Below, piece after piece: positions 1 to 10,077 of a stretch of DNA of 64,000 nt. This DNA is from Marinomonas primoryensis (lineage in GTDB: Bacteria > Pseudomonadota > Gammaproteobacteria > Pseudomonadales > Marinomonadaceae). Positions within the stretch are counted from its first letter, which is position 1, and each line of letters opens with the position of its first letter. A model generated the notes under the pieces. The model had not been told where the DNA came from. It did not search any database and was given only the letters and a program-made list of their open reading frames with translations. The position numbers were made by a program, and so were the translations under genes. The DNA is taken from assembly GCF_013372285.1 (NCBI RefSeq), contig NZ_CP054301.1, forward strand, positions 2,225,001 to 2,289,000, in the 5' to 3' direction.

Positions 1-2
1 TT

Positions 3-43
3 TTAAAAAAAAGCCCCTCATCAATCTAATAAATGAGGGGCTC
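3..43 (-). terminator. Rho-independent terminator of the 72-1775 gene
   Basis: Perfect 10-bp inverted repeat (12-21 and 33-42, AGCCCCTCAT and its complement) with an 11-nt loop. Read on the minus strand it is followed by a run of T. It lies about 30 bases after the stop of the minus-strand gene at 72-1775. Confidence 0.85.
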
Positions 44-71
44 ATTGAATTTCTTCTCTTACTCTGTAGTT

Positions 72-1775
72 CTATCGATTTACCTTTTGCTCTCTGTCGG
101 ATTTAGGCTTCTGAACAGAATGCTGAATATATTCCTCTAAAATTTGAGCTGTAAATTTCTCTCTCTCAGGCAATGAAGCGATACGCTCCGCCTCCCAATT
201 AATTAAGCGTATAAAGACAGAATATTTTTTTATGAAACCATAACCAATATCTCTTACACCGATGCCGTTTGCGTCCATTAAGTAAATAACTTGCTCAAGG
301 TTTTTCTGCGTCTCAAACTGCCCTCCCTCATTCGCAGCAATCAATAAACGCTGTATGTGCTGTATAGGATTCTCCGACGCACGCGACTCCTTTTTAGATA
401 AGCTAGAAACCAAAAATTTATCTAACATTTCTTCCGTATGTTTTTCTCTCTCATTAACATCTGGAATCTGCGCAGATTCACGCTCAAGGAGACGAATAAA
501 CAAACTCTTATTTTTTATGTCAGAAAACTCTAAATCTTTCAAAGAAAGACCATTGTCGGCCATAATTTCAATCACTTTCTCATAAGACGTGGTTGCATCC
601 TCACCAACAGAAACAGCCAGCACTAAATGTCGGCGCAACTCATGCATAATCTTCGCAGCACGATAATCTTCTTTTTGCTGTAGGTGCTGCTTATAAGACT
701 CTTTGTTTTTCACTAACTCATGACTGATTGCATCAAATCCTTGCACAGCATCCTGTTCATCTCTTAGGCAAGCCATACGAACCTTGGTGCAACGATCCTC
801 CCAAGCCTCGTAAGATTTGGCTCTAGCTTGAAACGCTCGCTCAATGGCCTCCTCAAAACTTTGCTCTATCCGAGCTCGCTCTGTGCGCTCCTGCACTTCA
901 CTTTGCTCATGTTCATAGCGCTTTTTTTTCTTGAACTGCAAACTTTCTTGAGCCAAAGATAACTGTTTATCTAATGCATCGATTGCCGTTTGAATCTTGG
1001 TTTCATCGAAGTCGGCTAGCCTTTCATATACTTTTGACCAATAATCATCTTCTGAAAATGGCACGTTAGGATCACTGGTAGCATATTGAGTTTTTAGTGT
1101 CTCAGTGAATTCATGGCTATCTGGACGAAATGCCTTAGTAGCGTTAATGACATTGTCACTGGAAGCCGTATAAGCAGAAACATTACCATGCTCACTTTCA
1201 AGCTTAACGGACTCTTTTATGGAGCCCGATTCATCTAATACATTTTCTGCAGCCATTTCACTTCCATCAACTAAATCAGCATCTACCTTTGAATATTCCT
1301 CAACACCCTCACCTTGAGAATTAAAGCGAGATGCGTCAACACCAAGAACCGAACTATCGCCACTCTCACAACGATTTGCCACATCTGTGCTTTCATTATT
1401 TTTCAAAGAAACACCAGAGTCATACAAATCATTTAAATTCATGTCATCAATAATAGTACGAACCGATTCGTACGCTCGATTTGGATCATTGTGTTTTTCA
1501 CTAAAACGGCGATTATAAACCGAACCATCAGTGGGTGATTTCATCGCTGCTTCTTTTTGATATTTAGGAGCAGCCCCACCCCAACTAACACGATAAAGTG
1601 CGGAGCGATCGCACAATTGCAAAATAGGTAACTCTCTTTGAGCTATCTCATACTGCCTAATTAACAATTCAGCATGACGCAAAGCCATAACCGACTCACT
1701 TGCATTAGGTGACGTCGATAAATTCAGTAGTTTAACAACTTTCTGTATGGCTTTTTTCCTTTTGCGTACGCTCAT
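72..1775 (-). CDS. DUF2786-like, coiled-coil protein with duplicated C-terminal module
   Basis: 567-residue protein that I do not recognise as a whole. Residues about 8-44 (KAIQKVVKLLNLS, then an alanine/leucine helix ending LIRQYEI) resemble the DUF2786 domain found in small phage and chromosomal proteins of unknown function. Residues about 50-250 are Ser/Asp/Glu-rich and probably disordered. Residues about 255-345 are highly charged and should form a coiled coil. The C-terminus carries two copies of an 80-residue module, about 381-458 and 474-553, sharing VI..M..NG, a central FIRL and an E-RE-K-T...L signature. No signal peptide or membrane segment is seen, so it is probably cytoplasmic. 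It stands alone with its own terminator. No function is proposed. Confidence 0.8.
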   Translation of the reverse strand: MSVRKRKKAIQKVVKLLNLSTSPNASESVMALRHAELLIRQYEIAQRELPILQLCDRSALYRVSWGGAAPKYQKEAAMKSPTDGSVYNRRFSEKHNDPNRAYESVRTIIDDMNLNDLYDSGVSLKNNESTDVANRCESGDSSVLGVDASRFNSQGEGVEEYSKVDADLVDGSEMAAENVLDESGSIKESVKLESEHGNVSAYTASSDNVINATKAFRPDSHEFTETLKTQYATSDPNVPFSEDDYWSKVYERLADFDETKIQTAIDALDKQLSLAQESLQFKKKKRYEHEQSEVQERTERARIEQSFEEAIERAFQARAKSYEAWEDRCTKVRMACLRDEQDAVQGFDAISHELVKNKESYKQHLQQKEDYRAAKIMHELRRHLVLAVSVGEDATTSYEKVIEIMADNGLSLKDLEFSDIKNKSLFIRLLERESAQIPDVNEREKHTEEMLDKFLVSSLSKKESRASENPIQHIQRLLIAANEGGQFETQKNLEQVIYLMDANGIGVRDIGYGFIKKYSVFIRLINWEAERIASLPEREKFTAQILEEYIQHSVQKPKSDREQKVNR

Positions 1776-1835
1776 AAAAATGCTTCCAGTTGGCTAAAAT
1801 TCACTCAGCATAGAATAAAACTTTAGAGGCTTTTT

Positions 1836-2279
1836 TCAATAGTAAAGTTCAGCCTCATCGCTGGGTAACGTTAAATCGTCGCTTAGTAGTGATTGAACCT
1901 TTTGCAAAATTCCAGCCAAGTTTTCTTTCTCATAAGGAATCGCATCAAATCCCCCCCAAATAGGGCCAGGCCAACACGGATCGGTTTTGTAACGAACAAT
2001 ATGGTGGACATGCAATTGCGGCACCTGATTGCCAAGAGCGGCAATATTTAGTTTGGTTGCAGAAAAAGCATCGTGCAGCGTTTCCGCTAATAAGCAGCTT
2101 TCAGTCATCAATTGCTGACGATCTTCTTCAACTAACTGGTAAATCTCAGTAATATTGTTTCTTTGAGGAACAAGCACAAACCAAGGGAATTGAGCATCAT
2201 TAATTATCCGAAGTTGGCACAGAGAAAAGTGCCCCACAAGAACAGAATCACGATCTAACGCTGGGTTTAACTCAAACAT
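1836..2279 (-). CDS. HIT-family (histidine triad) protein
   Basis: 147 residues, a typical length for a small single-domain HIT protein. Members bind nucleotides and hydrolyse nucleoside phosphoramidates or dinucleoside polyphosphates. The triad region reads QLHVHHIVR followed by PCWPGPIWGG near residues 91-110, a C-terminal arrangement common in proteobacterial HIT proteins annotated as Ap4A hydrolase-like. The third position of the canonical H-x-H-x-H triad is not histidine, while the first two are kept. The ATG is preceded by AGGA. It is transcribed away from the SMP-30 gene, with an 85-bp divergent gap. The substrate cannot be assigned from sequence. Confidence 0.8.
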   Translation of the reverse strand: MFELNPALDRDSVLVGHFSLCQLRIINDAQFPWFVLVPQRNNITEIYQLVEEDRQQLMTESCLLAETLHDAFSATKLNIAALGNQVPQLHVHHIVRYKTDPCWPGPIWGGFDAIPYEKENLAGILQKVQSLLSDDLTLPSDEAELYY

Positions 2280-2364
2280 CTTTACATCTTCCTATTTACA
2301 AAAATGGCTTTCATAAGCACTATAGCACCCTATTTTTAAAAACTCTCAGAGACTTGGAGCCCGC

Positions 2365-3234
2365 ATGACTGATATGCAATGTGCCTTGGATGTACAAGCA
2401 AAATTAGCCGAATGTCCTCGCTGGGATGAGCGCACTCAAACGCTCTATTTTGTTGACATTGATTCTTTCAAATTACACGCATACAACATTCAATCAAAAA
2501 CACTAGAAAATCGCACCTTTAATGAAGAGATAGGTTGTTTTTCTTTAGATGATAATGGTGGGTTTATTGCTGCGTTCCGCTCAGGGGTTTACACCCTAGA
2601 AAGCTTCACCGCGGATTTAAAACCTTATTGGCTTGCCGCCTATGATCAAAAAACAACTCGTTTTAACGATGGTCGTTGCGATGCAAAAGGCCGTTTTCTT
2701 GCTGGCACAATGTACTCTCCTAAAGACGCATTTAATGGCGCGTTACATCAATTCAGCAATGGAAAAGAAACACTAATAGACCAAGCTGCTTGGACATCAA
2801 ATGGCTTGGCCTTCTCTCCAGACAACAGCATCATGTATTATTCAGATACCCCTAATCATGTGGTTTATCAGTTTAATTATGATCTAGAAACGGGCTCCGC
2901 CACAAACAAACGCGTTTTTATTCAATTTCCACACGGCAACGGACGCCCAGATGGCGCTGCCGTTGATAGCGAAGGAAATTACTGGTCTGCACTGTACCAA
3001 GGGCAACGCGTGGTGAAAATCAGCCCTCAAGGCGAGATTTTAGAAGAGCACGCTGTGCCAGCAACCTACCCAACAATGGTGGCGTTTGGTGGACCCGACA
3101 TGAAGACTCTTTTTGTAAGCACTTGTCGAGGAGCACAAACAGAAGAAGAGCTAAAGCAATTCCCTCAAGCCGGAGGCATTTTTGCACTTGAGACGAATGT
3201 AAGAGGCCAAATTGAGCCTCGCTTCGCTGGCTAA
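2365..3234 (+). CDS. SMP-30/gluconolactonase/LRE-family protein
   Basis: 289 residues, the usual length of the six-bladed beta-propeller SMP-30/regucalcin family. The family includes calcium- or zinc-dependent lactonases that open sugar lactones such as gluconolactone. Family landmarks in order are AECPRWDE near residue 15 (metal-ligand Glu), NDGRCDAKGRFLAGTM near 100 (metal-ligand Asn), SNGLAFSPDN near 150, and RPDGAAVDSEGNYW near 195 (catalytic Asp). The ATG follows GGAG at good spacing. There is no signal peptide, so it should be cytoplasmic. No sugar-catabolic partner lies next to it, and proS starts 47 bases downstream, so the actual lactone is unknown. Confidence 0.85.
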   Translation: MTDMQCALDVQAKLAECPRWDERTQTLYFVDIDSFKLHAYNIQSKTLENRTFNEEIGCFSLDDNGGFIAAFRSGVYTLESFTADLKPYWLAAYDQKTTRFNDGRCDAKGRFLAGTMYSPKDAFNGALHQFSNGKETLIDQAAWTSNGLAFSPDNSIMYYSDTPNHVVYQFNYDLETGSATNKRVFIQFPHGNGRPDGAAVDSEGNYWSALYQGQRVVKISPQGEILEEHAVPATYPTMVAFGGPDMKTLFVSTCRGAQTEEELKQFPQAGGIFALETNVRGQIEPRFAG

Positions 3235-3281
3235 AAAACATTAATTTTCGCAATTTAACTTTTAAAAAATAGACATTTATT

Positions 3282-5006
3282 ATGCGCGCAAGCAACTATT
3301 TATTCTCTACCTTACGTGAAGCCCCAACCGATGCGGTTGTCACCAGCCACCAACTTATGGTTCGTGCCGGTATGATTCGTCAGATTTCAAAAGGTCTATA
3401 CACTTGGCTACCGACTGGGCTTAAAGTTTTTCGTAAAGTCGAACACATCGTTCGTGACGAAATGGAAAAAGCAGGTTCCTTGGAAGTCATGATGCCCGGC
3501 GTACAACCTGCCGAACTGTGGCAAGAAACAGGACGCTGGCAGAAATACGGCGCAGAATTGCTTCGCCTAAAAGATCGCCACGGCCGCGACTATTGTCTTG
3601 GCCCAACTCATGAAGAAGTTATCACCGAACTTGCGCGTAATGAATTAACCAGTTATAAGCAACTTCCAATGAATTTTTTCCAAATTCAAACCAAATTCCG
3701 CGACGAAGTCCGCCCACGGTTTGGCGTAATGCGCTCACGCGAGTTTTGCATGAAAGACGCTTACTCATTTCACGTTGGCGCAGAATCTTTGCAGCAAACT
3801 TATGATGTAATGCACCAAGCGTATTGCAACGTATTTGACCGCATTGGCTTAGATTATCGCCCAGTGCGCGCCGATACAGGCAGCATCGGTGGCGCGTTTT
3901 CGCATGAGTTCCATGTTCTAGCCGACTCAGGCGAAGACGACATTGCCTTCAGTGATTCTTCTGATTTCGCCGCTAATATAGAACTGGCAGAAGCCGTTTG
4001 CTTAAAAGAAAAAGCAGACGCACCAACACAAGCATTAACAGAAGTCTTCACTCCAGATTGCAAAACAATCCAGAAAGTCGCTGAGTTCCTTAAACTCGAC
4101 GTCACCAGCACTGTCAAAACCATGCTGGTAAAAGCAATCGACGAAAATAAGCAACCAACCATTGTCGCGCTTGTACTTCGTGGCGATCACAACATCAACG
4201 AAATCAAAGTTGAAAAACTATCAGGTCTTGTTGTTCCTTTCGAATTTGCAGACGAAAACGACATTGTTGCAAAAATTGGTTGCGCACCTGGCTCCATCGG
4301 CCCTAAAGACCTTAAAGAGAAAGGCATTCGTGTGATTGCTGATCGCTCTGCCGCTGTCATGTCTGATTTCTGCGCCGGCGCAAACAAAGACGACTATCAT
4401 TTCACAGGCTTGAACTGGGAACGTGATTGCGCTGAATTTGAAATTGCTGATATCCGCAACGTCGTTGAAGGCGACCCTTCACCTGACGGCCAAGGCACCA
4501 TTGCTATTAAGCGCGGCATCGAAGTGGGTCACATTTTCCAACTGGGCCAACAATACGCAGAAGCATTAAAAGCCACGGTATTAGATGAGAACGGCAAAGC
4601 ACAAGTCATGCACATGGGTTGTTACGGCATTGGCGTGTCTCGTATCGTTGCAGCGGCAATTGAACAAAATTACGATGACAAAGGTATTTTGTGGCCAGAA
4701 AGCATCGCACCGTTTGATATCGCTATTATCGCGATGAATTACGACAAATCAGAAGCCGTGCGCACAGAGTGTGATCGTTTATACACTGAGCTAAAAGCAA
4801 AAGGCTTGGATGTATTGCTTGATGACCGCAAAGAACGCCCCGGTGTTAAGTTTGCTGACTGCGAACTTCTCGGTATTCCGCATCGTTTAGTAGTGGGTGA
4901 TAAAGGCTTAGAAAAAGGTACATTAGAATACAAACACCGTAAAGCCGGTGAGAACGAAGACATCGTCATTGCAGACGCGATCGACTTCATTCTAAGCAAA
5001 AAATAA
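3282..5006 (+). CDS. proS: Prolyl-tRNA synthetase
   Basis: 574 residues, the length of bacterial-type ProRS (E. coli about 572). It charges tRNA-Pro with proline using ATP in the cytoplasm. The class II catalytic core covers about residues 20-220, with PTHEE and the motif 2 stretch [17 protein letters not shown]. An inserted YbaK-like editing domain (about 225-390) contains GSIGPKDL and should clear Ala-tRNA-Pro. The core resumes with [11 protein letters not shown], and the C-terminal anticodon-binding domain starts near 475. The start [15 protein letters not shown] matches the family N-terminus, although the Shine-Dalgarno is weak. A long hairpin follows the stop. Confidence 0.98.
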   Translation: MRASNYLFSTLREAPTDAVVTSHQLMVRAGMIRQISKGLYTWLPTGLKVFRKVEHIVRDEMEKAGSLEVMMPGVQPAELWQETGRWQKYGAELLRLKDRHGRDYCLGPTHEEVITELARNELTSYKQLPMNFFQIQTKFRDEVRPRFGVMRSREFCMKDAYSFHVGAESLQQTYDVMHQAYCNVFDRIGLDYRPVRADTGSIGGAFSHEFHVLADSGEDDIAFSDSSDFAANIELAEAVCLKEKADAPTQALTEVFTPDCKTIQKVAEFLKLDVTSTVKTMLVKAIDENKQPTIVALVLRGDHNINEIKVEKLSGLVVPFEFADENDIVAKIGCAPGSIGPKDLKEKGIRVIADRSAAVMSDFCAGANKDDYHFTGLNWERDCAEFEIADIRNVVEGDPSPDGQGTIAIKRGIEVGHIFQLGQQYAEALKATVLDENGKAQVMHMGCYGIGVSRIVAAAIEQNYDDKGILWPESIAPFDIAIIAMNYDKSEAVRTECDRLYTELKAKGLDVLLDDRKERPGVKFADCELLGIPHRLVVGDKGLEKGTLEYKHRKAGENEDIVIADAIDFILSKK

Positions 5007-5010
5007 CAAC

Positions 5011-5054
5011 ATAAGCACCTGACGGAATAAGCTCAAATTCCGTCAGGTGCTTAT
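5011..5054 (+). terminator. Long hairpin after proS
   Basis: An uninterrupted 18-bp inverted repeat (5011-5028 and 5037-5054) with an 8-nt loop starts five bases after the proS stop. Only a short T run (TTTT at 5059-5062) lies nearby. It may terminate, stabilise the 3' end, or attenuate into the arsC-like gene. Confidence 0.6.
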
Positions 5055-5101
5055 CGCGTTTTGCCAGAAATAGAAAAACAGCTTCTAAATAGGATCCAAA
5101 C

Positions 5102-5446
5102 ATGACCACTATTTACCACAACCCTCGCTGCTCAAAGTCACGCCAAACATTACAACTCCTAGAAGAAAATGACATTCACCCTGACATCAGACTGTATTTA
5201 CAAGACACGCCAAGCATCGAAGAATTGCAAACACTACTCGTTCAACTGCAAGTCTCACCTCTAGAACTGATGCGTACCAAAGAAGACATCTATAAAGAAC
5301 TGGGCCTAAATAAAGAATCGAGCGACGAAGAGCGCTTACAAGCAATGCACGGCAATCCGAAATTGATAGAACGCCCTATTGTCATACACAACGACAAAGC
5401 CATCATTGGACGCCCACCAGAAGGCGTTTTGGTATTATTCAAATAA
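5102..5446 (+). CDS. arsC: ArsC-family reductase (glutaredoxin-type arsenate reductase or YfgD-like)
   Basis: 114 residues, the length of the ArsC/YfgD thioredoxin-fold family. The catalytic cysteine is in NPRCSKSRQTLQLLEE near residue 10, and the C-terminal RPIVIHNDKAIIGRPPE supplies the conserved arginines. Classical members reduce arsenate to arsenite with glutathione and glutaredoxin. Many chromosomal copies like this one are not in ars operons, and no arsB or arsR is present here. The ATG has AGGA upstream. The WrbA-like gene begins 14 bases after its stop, so the pair is probably one operon, perhaps for redox protection. The symbol marks family, not proven arsenate activity. Confidence 0.85.
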   Translation: MTTIYHNPRCSKSRQTLQLLEENDIHPDIRLYLQDTPSIEELQTLLVQLQVSPLELMRTKEDIYKELGLNKESSDEERLQAMHGNPKLIERPIVIHNDKAIIGRPPEGVLVLFK

Positions 5447-5460
5447 CAAGGAAGGCTTTA

Positions 5461-6063
5461 ATGATCACCACGCCATACATATTGGTTTTATTTTACAGTC
5501 GACATGGCTCGATTTCTGAAATGGCTAAATATATCGCTCGCGGCATCAATAAAGTAAGCGGTATTGAAGCCAAGATACGCCAAGTCCCAGACGTATCAGA
5601 CACCACAAAAATCGCCTCACCTGCTTTGCCTGACGACGGCGCGCCCTACTGCACATTAGAGGAATTAGCGGATTGTTCTGGCCTGGCAATGGGATCGCCA
5701 TCCTATTTTGGTAGCATGGCCGCACCGCTCAAGCACTTCATCGATCAAACCTCGACACTGTGGCTGACAGGACAATTAATAGACAAACCGGCATGTGGAT
5801 TCACCAGCGCAAGCACTATGCATGGCGGACAAGAACAATGCCTTCACAGTATGATGACGCCAATGCTGCATCACGGCATGGTTTGGGTTGGACTTCCATA
5901 CAAAAACAAAGAACTGATTAGTACGCTTGCTGGGGGCACACCCTATGGCGCAAGCCATCTGGCAAATAGCACCAGCGAAAACACTCTAACCAATGATGAA
6001 AAAGCGCTGTGTGAGGCACAAGGAAAACGCATCGCCGAAATGGCCGTAAAGTTAAAAAAGTGA
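5461..6063 (+). CDS. wrbA: WrbA-family NAD(P)H:quinone oxidoreductase
   Basis: 200 residues with a flavodoxin-like fold. The N-terminal FMN phosphate loop reads FYSRHGSISEMAKYIARGI (about 11-29). GSPSYFGSMAAPLKHFID (about 78-95) and FTSASTMHGGQEQ (about 118-130) match the flavin-contacting loops of WrbA proteins, which reduce quinones with two electrons and avoid semiquinone radicals. It has a strong AAGGAAGG ribosome binding site and follows the ArsC-like gene by 14 bases. A bidirectional terminator lies just after it. The combination suggests a small oxidative-stress operon. Confidence 0.9.
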   Translation: MITTPYILVLFYSRHGSISEMAKYIARGINKVSGIEAKIRQVPDVSDTTKIASPALPDDGAPYCTLEELADCSGLAMGSPSYFGSMAAPLKHFIDQTSTLWLTGQLIDKPACGFTSASTMHGGQEQCLHSMMTPMLHHGMVWVGLPYKNKELISTLAGGTPYGASHLANSTSENTLTNDEKALCEAQGKRIAEMAVKLKK

Positions 6064-6082
6064 TTTGATAGATTCAATATCA

Positions 6083-6125
6083 AAAAAAACGCGACATAGA
6101 CTTCTTCTATATCGCGTTTTTTATT
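6083..6125. terminator. Bidirectional terminator between wrbA and cysB
   Basis: A hairpin with arms AAACGCGACATAGA and TCTATATCGCGTTT (one mismatch) is flanked by an A run on the left and a T run on the right. It can end both the plus-strand wrbA transcript and the convergent minus-strand cysB transcript. Confidence 0.8.
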
Positions 6126-6141
6126 TTTAAAATACATGAAA

Positions 6142-7158
<1,017 letters not shown>

Positions 7159-7224
7159 TTACTTTATAGAATAGTAAAAAAGCTCTAGTGTTGCCAGCTT
7201 AAATAACTTCGATATGGCTTACTA

Positions 7225-7986
7225 ATGGATTTTTTTTGGTACATTTGCGCAGGTGCGGCAGTTGGTTTAGCGGTAGGTATTACCGGAGTTGGTGGAGGCT
7301 CACTGATGACCCCACTTCTACTCATGTTTGGTTTTCCTCCTTATATAGCCATTGGCACCGACCTAATGTATGCCGGTATAGCCAAAAGCACAGGTGTGGT
7401 GATGCACGCCAAACGTGGAAACGTAAATTGGACAATTGTATTTGCCATGGCCGCTGGCAGTTTGCCGGCCTCATTTATGACGGTCTGGGCCCTGTCTCAA
7501 TTTGAAAAGCCCGATCACTACCAAGAAATACTGACAGGAACCTTGGGCCTAATGCTCGTCCTCACTGCCGTGGTGATTTTATTCAGAGCAAAACTCACCA
7601 AGGCTTTGAATGTTAATATCAGTGAAAAAATGGGCACGAAAATTATTTTCTTTTGTGGCTTTATCTTAGGGATATTAGTAACACTTACGTCGGTTGGCGC
7701 TGGCGCCTTAGGTACAGCTATTATGATGATTTTATTTCCTGTCATGAGGGCGAAAAATATTGTCGGCACAGATCTAGCGCATGCAGTGCCACTCACATTA
7801 GTTGCCGGTGTCGGCCACTTGTTTTTGGGGAACGTAGACTACGTATTATTGGCCGCTTTACTAATTGGCTCCATTCCGACCATTTATATAGGAACTCGTA
7901 TTGCCAGCTACGTTCCTAACCATATTTTGCAGCCCATTTTAGCCATAGCGCTACTCACTTTTGGTGTAAAGTATCTTTTCTTCTAA
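7225..7986 (+). CDS. TauE/SafE (TSUP) family membrane exporter
   Basis: 253 residues with seven or eight hydrophobic segments. The signature GAAVGLAVGITGVGGGSLMT near residues 10-28 is repeated in the second half as LTSVGAGALGTAIMM near 152, the internal duplication typical of the TSUP family. Known members move sulfite, sulfoacetate, taurine-derived anions or related organic anions across the inner membrane. It is divergent from cysB with about 100 bases between the starts, so control by CysB and a role in sulfite or sulfur-anion transport are plausible inferences. The Shine-Dalgarno is weak. Confidence 0.88.
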   Translation: MDFFWYICAGAAVGLAVGITGVGGGSLMTPLLLMFGFPPYIAIGTDLMYAGIAKSTGVVMHAKRGNVNWTIVFAMAAGSLPASFMTVWALSQFEKPDHYQEILTGTLGLMLVLTAVVILFRAKLTKALNVNISEKMGTKIIFFCGFILGILVTLTSVGAGALGTAIMMILFPVMRAKNIVGTDLAHAVPLTLVAGVGHLFLGNVDYVLLAALLIGSIPTIYIGTRIASYVPNHILQPILAIALLTFGVKYLFF

Positions 7987-8048
7987 AAAATCAAAAAATG
8001 ATTGGCTAGCGGTTCATTCAACGATAAAAACACGATATTGTTAGTGGC

Positions 8049-8054
8049 TATAAT
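8049..8054 (+). promoter_or_regulatory. Likely -10 box for DAHP synthase gene
   Basis: A consensus TATAAT lies 27 bases before the aroG-like ATG, with TGGC just upstream. I see no good -35 hexamer and no recognisable TyrR or TrpR box. Confidence 0.4.
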
Positions 8055-8081
8055 TAAAAGTAGACAGTAGGAACCCCCGCA

Positions 8082-9158
8082 ATGAGCAACACACGTCTTG
8101 AAGACCTAAATATTGCCTCTTTTACCTCTTTGGTAACGCCGAGCCAATTAAAAAAAGAGCTGCCAGTAAGCGAAACCGTTAGCAGCCATGTTGCAGAATC
8201 GCGCGACATTATAAAGAACATTATGGATGGCAAAGATCATCGTTTGGCAATTGTCATTGGACCTTGCTCCATCCACGATCCAGAAGCCGCACTAGATTAT
8301 GCTAAGCGCTTAAAAGTACTAGCAGAAAAACTTGACGACACTCTATACATTATCATGCGCGCCTATTTTGAAAAGCCACGCACTACAGTAGGCTGGAAAG
8401 GCTTAATCAATGATCCCAATCTTGATGGGACTTTTGACATAGACAAAGGCATTAGAGTGGGACGCAAGCTACTGATTGACCTATCAGAGCTCGGCCTTCC
8501 TCTTGCCACCGAAGCGCTAGACCCTATCTCTCCGCAATATATACAAGACCTGATCAGCTGGTCGGCCATTGGCGCTCGCACAACGGAGTCTCAGACTCAT
8601 CGTGAAATGGCATCAGGACTATCCGGCCCTGTTGGCTTTAAAAACGGAACCGATGGCGGTCTAACAGTGGCTATTAATGCGATGCAATCCGTCTCTCACC
8701 CTCACTCTTTTCTAGGCATCAATGAGAACGGGGAAGTGAGCATTGTAAATACAAAAGGGAATGGCTATGGCCACCTTGTTCTTCGCGGCGGCAACGGCCT
8801 ACCAAACTATGACGCTGTCAACATTGCATTAAGTGAAGAGGCGTTAACGTCTGCGAAATTAATGCACAACATCATGGTTGATTGCTCTCATGAGAATTCA
8901 AGTAAAAAACCTGAGCGCCAAGTAACGGTTGCAGAAGACTCAACTCAACAGATTCTAGATGGTAATAACTCCATCATGGGCTTGATGATCGAAAGTAATA
9001 TCGGCTGGGGAAATCAAAAAGTCCCTGCCGACCTAAAAGACCTTGAATACGGCGTATCAATTACCGACGCCTGCATTGACTGGGAAGCAACAGAAAATAC
9101 ACTGACAGATATGGCAAATACGTTACGTGACGTTCTGCCAAAGCGTCAGCGTGGATAG
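8082..9158 (+). CDS. aroG: 3-deoxy-7-phosphoheptulonate (DAHP) synthase, class I
   Basis: 358 residues, the length of the AroF/AroG/AroH family. The enzyme condenses phosphoenolpyruvate and erythrose 4-phosphate, the entry step of the shikimate pathway. Visible landmarks are GPCSIHDP (Cys62, metal ligand), FEKPRTTVGWKGLINDP (substrate lysine and arginine), IGARTTESQTHREMASGLS, VGFKNGTDGG, and MVDCSHENSSK (metal-ligand His). The N-terminal extension is the allosteric arm found in feedback-controlled members, but I cannot tell Phe-, Tyr- or Trp-sensitive type, so the symbol is a family label. AGGA precedes the ATG. A strong bidirectional terminator separates it from nfuA. Confidence 0.95.
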   Translation: MSNTRLEDLNIASFTSLVTPSQLKKELPVSETVSSHVAESRDIIKNIMDGKDHRLAIVIGPCSIHDPEAALDYAKRLKVLAEKLDDTLYIIMRAYFEKPRTTVGWKGLINDPNLDGTFDIDKGIRVGRKLLIDLSELGLPLATEALDPISPQYIQDLISWSAIGARTTESQTHREMASGLSGPVGFKNGTDGGLTVAINAMQSVSHPHSFLGINENGEVSIVNTKGNGYGHLVLRGGNGLPNYDAVNIALSEEALTSAKLMHNIMVDCSHENSSKKPERQVTVAEDSTQQILDGNNSIMGLMIESNIGWGNQKVPADLKDLEYGVSITDACIDWEATENTLTDMANTLRDVLPKRQRG

Positions 9159-9190
9159 TTTCCACTCTGCTAAAGACTCTAAGCTCCAAT

Positions 9191-9229
9191 AAAAAGGGGG
9201 AATCGCTTGTAAGCGGTTCCCCCTTTTTT
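9191..9229. terminator. Bidirectional terminator between aroG and nfuA
   Basis: Arms AAAAAGGGGGAA and TTCCCCCTTTTT enclose a further CGCTT/AAGCG pairing and are flanked by A and T runs. It serves two convergent genes. Confidence 0.9.
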
Positions 9230-9243
9230 ACACACCATATAAA

Positions 9244-9825
9244 CTACATGAAAGCGTTTTCTGTTACCGTATGATCAGTCGAATCCCTTACTGCAGTAAG
9301 ACCCGGAACCTTCTCAATCAAGGTTTTTTCAACACCCTCTTTCAGAGTTAGGTCTACCGCGCTACAGCCTTGGCAACCCCCGCCAAACTTTAACACCGCC
9401 ACTTGACCGTCAATTACTTCTAGAAGACTAACTTCGCCACCGTGAGCCGCAAGGCCAGGATTAATGTCTGAGTAAAGAACATAATTAATTTGATCTTCGA
9501 TTGGACTATCCGCCGTCACTTTTGGCATTTTCGCATTGGGCGCTTTAATCGTTAATTGACCACCCATTTTCTCTGTTGCGTAGTCGACAAAAGCCTCATC
9601 CAAAAAAGCCACTGACATTTTTTCAAGATACACTTTAAGCTTGGGTAAATTCAAAATCTCATCTGTCTCATTCACTTCGTCTGGACGACAGTAAGCAAGA
9701 CATGTTTCAGCATAAGGCGTACCTGGCTGCTGAATAAAAATTCGCACGGCAATACCTTCTACGTCTTGCTTTTCAAGCAAAGATGCAAGGTACTCTTGGG
9801 CACTATCCGTAATTGTAATGTTCAT
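9244..9825 (-). CDS. nfuA: Fe-S biogenesis protein NfuA
   Basis: 193 residues, matching NfuA. The N-terminal half is a degenerate A-type scaffold domain (about 1-95). The C-terminal Nfu domain has [20 protein letters not shown] with Cys151 and Cys154, which hold a 4Fe-4S cluster across a dimer and pass it to target enzymes. The protein is cytoplasmic and important under oxidative stress or iron limitation. AAGGG precedes the ATG. It sits between DAHP synthase and the siroheme/4Fe-4S sulfite reductase gene, a client-type enzyme, though the two are divergently transcribed. Confidence 0.97.
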   Translation of the reverse strand: MNITITDSAQEYLASLLEKQDVEGIAVRIFIQQPGTPYAETCLAYCRPDEVNETDEILNLPKLKVYLEKMSVAFLDEAFVDYATEKMGGQLTIKAPNAKMPKVTADSPIEDQINYVLYSDINPGLAAHGGEVSLLEVIDGQVAVLKFGGGCQGCSAVDLTLKEGVEKTLIEKVPGLTAVRDSTDHTVTENAFM

Positions 9826-10004
9826 AATAACCCTTTTCTAAATCTACATAACGATCAATAAACGCTATATTACAGTAGATAATCAGCAAAGCCAAAGACC
9901 TAGTAAAAAAGTAGGGTATTTTTCCTCTTTCTATTTATTACCTACTTAAATAACGAGACCTCCAAATAAGCCTTATTAGAAAAACCCCTAAAGATATAGA
10001 TAAA

Positions 10005-10021
10005 TATTCATTTTTAGAATA
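10005..10021. promoter_or_regulatory. Candidate LysR/CysB-type inverted repeat upstream of cysI
   Basis: TATTC-N7-GAATA is a perfect inverted repeat about 57 bases before the cysI start. Its size and A/T-rich centre are compatible with a LysR-family half-site pair, and cysB is nearby. No footprint-level consensus can be claimed from one site. Confidence 0.3.
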
Positions 10022-10077
10022 AAGGATCTTTGCTAAGATGAGCCAACTAACACTTATTAACCACGGTTCATTCCACT

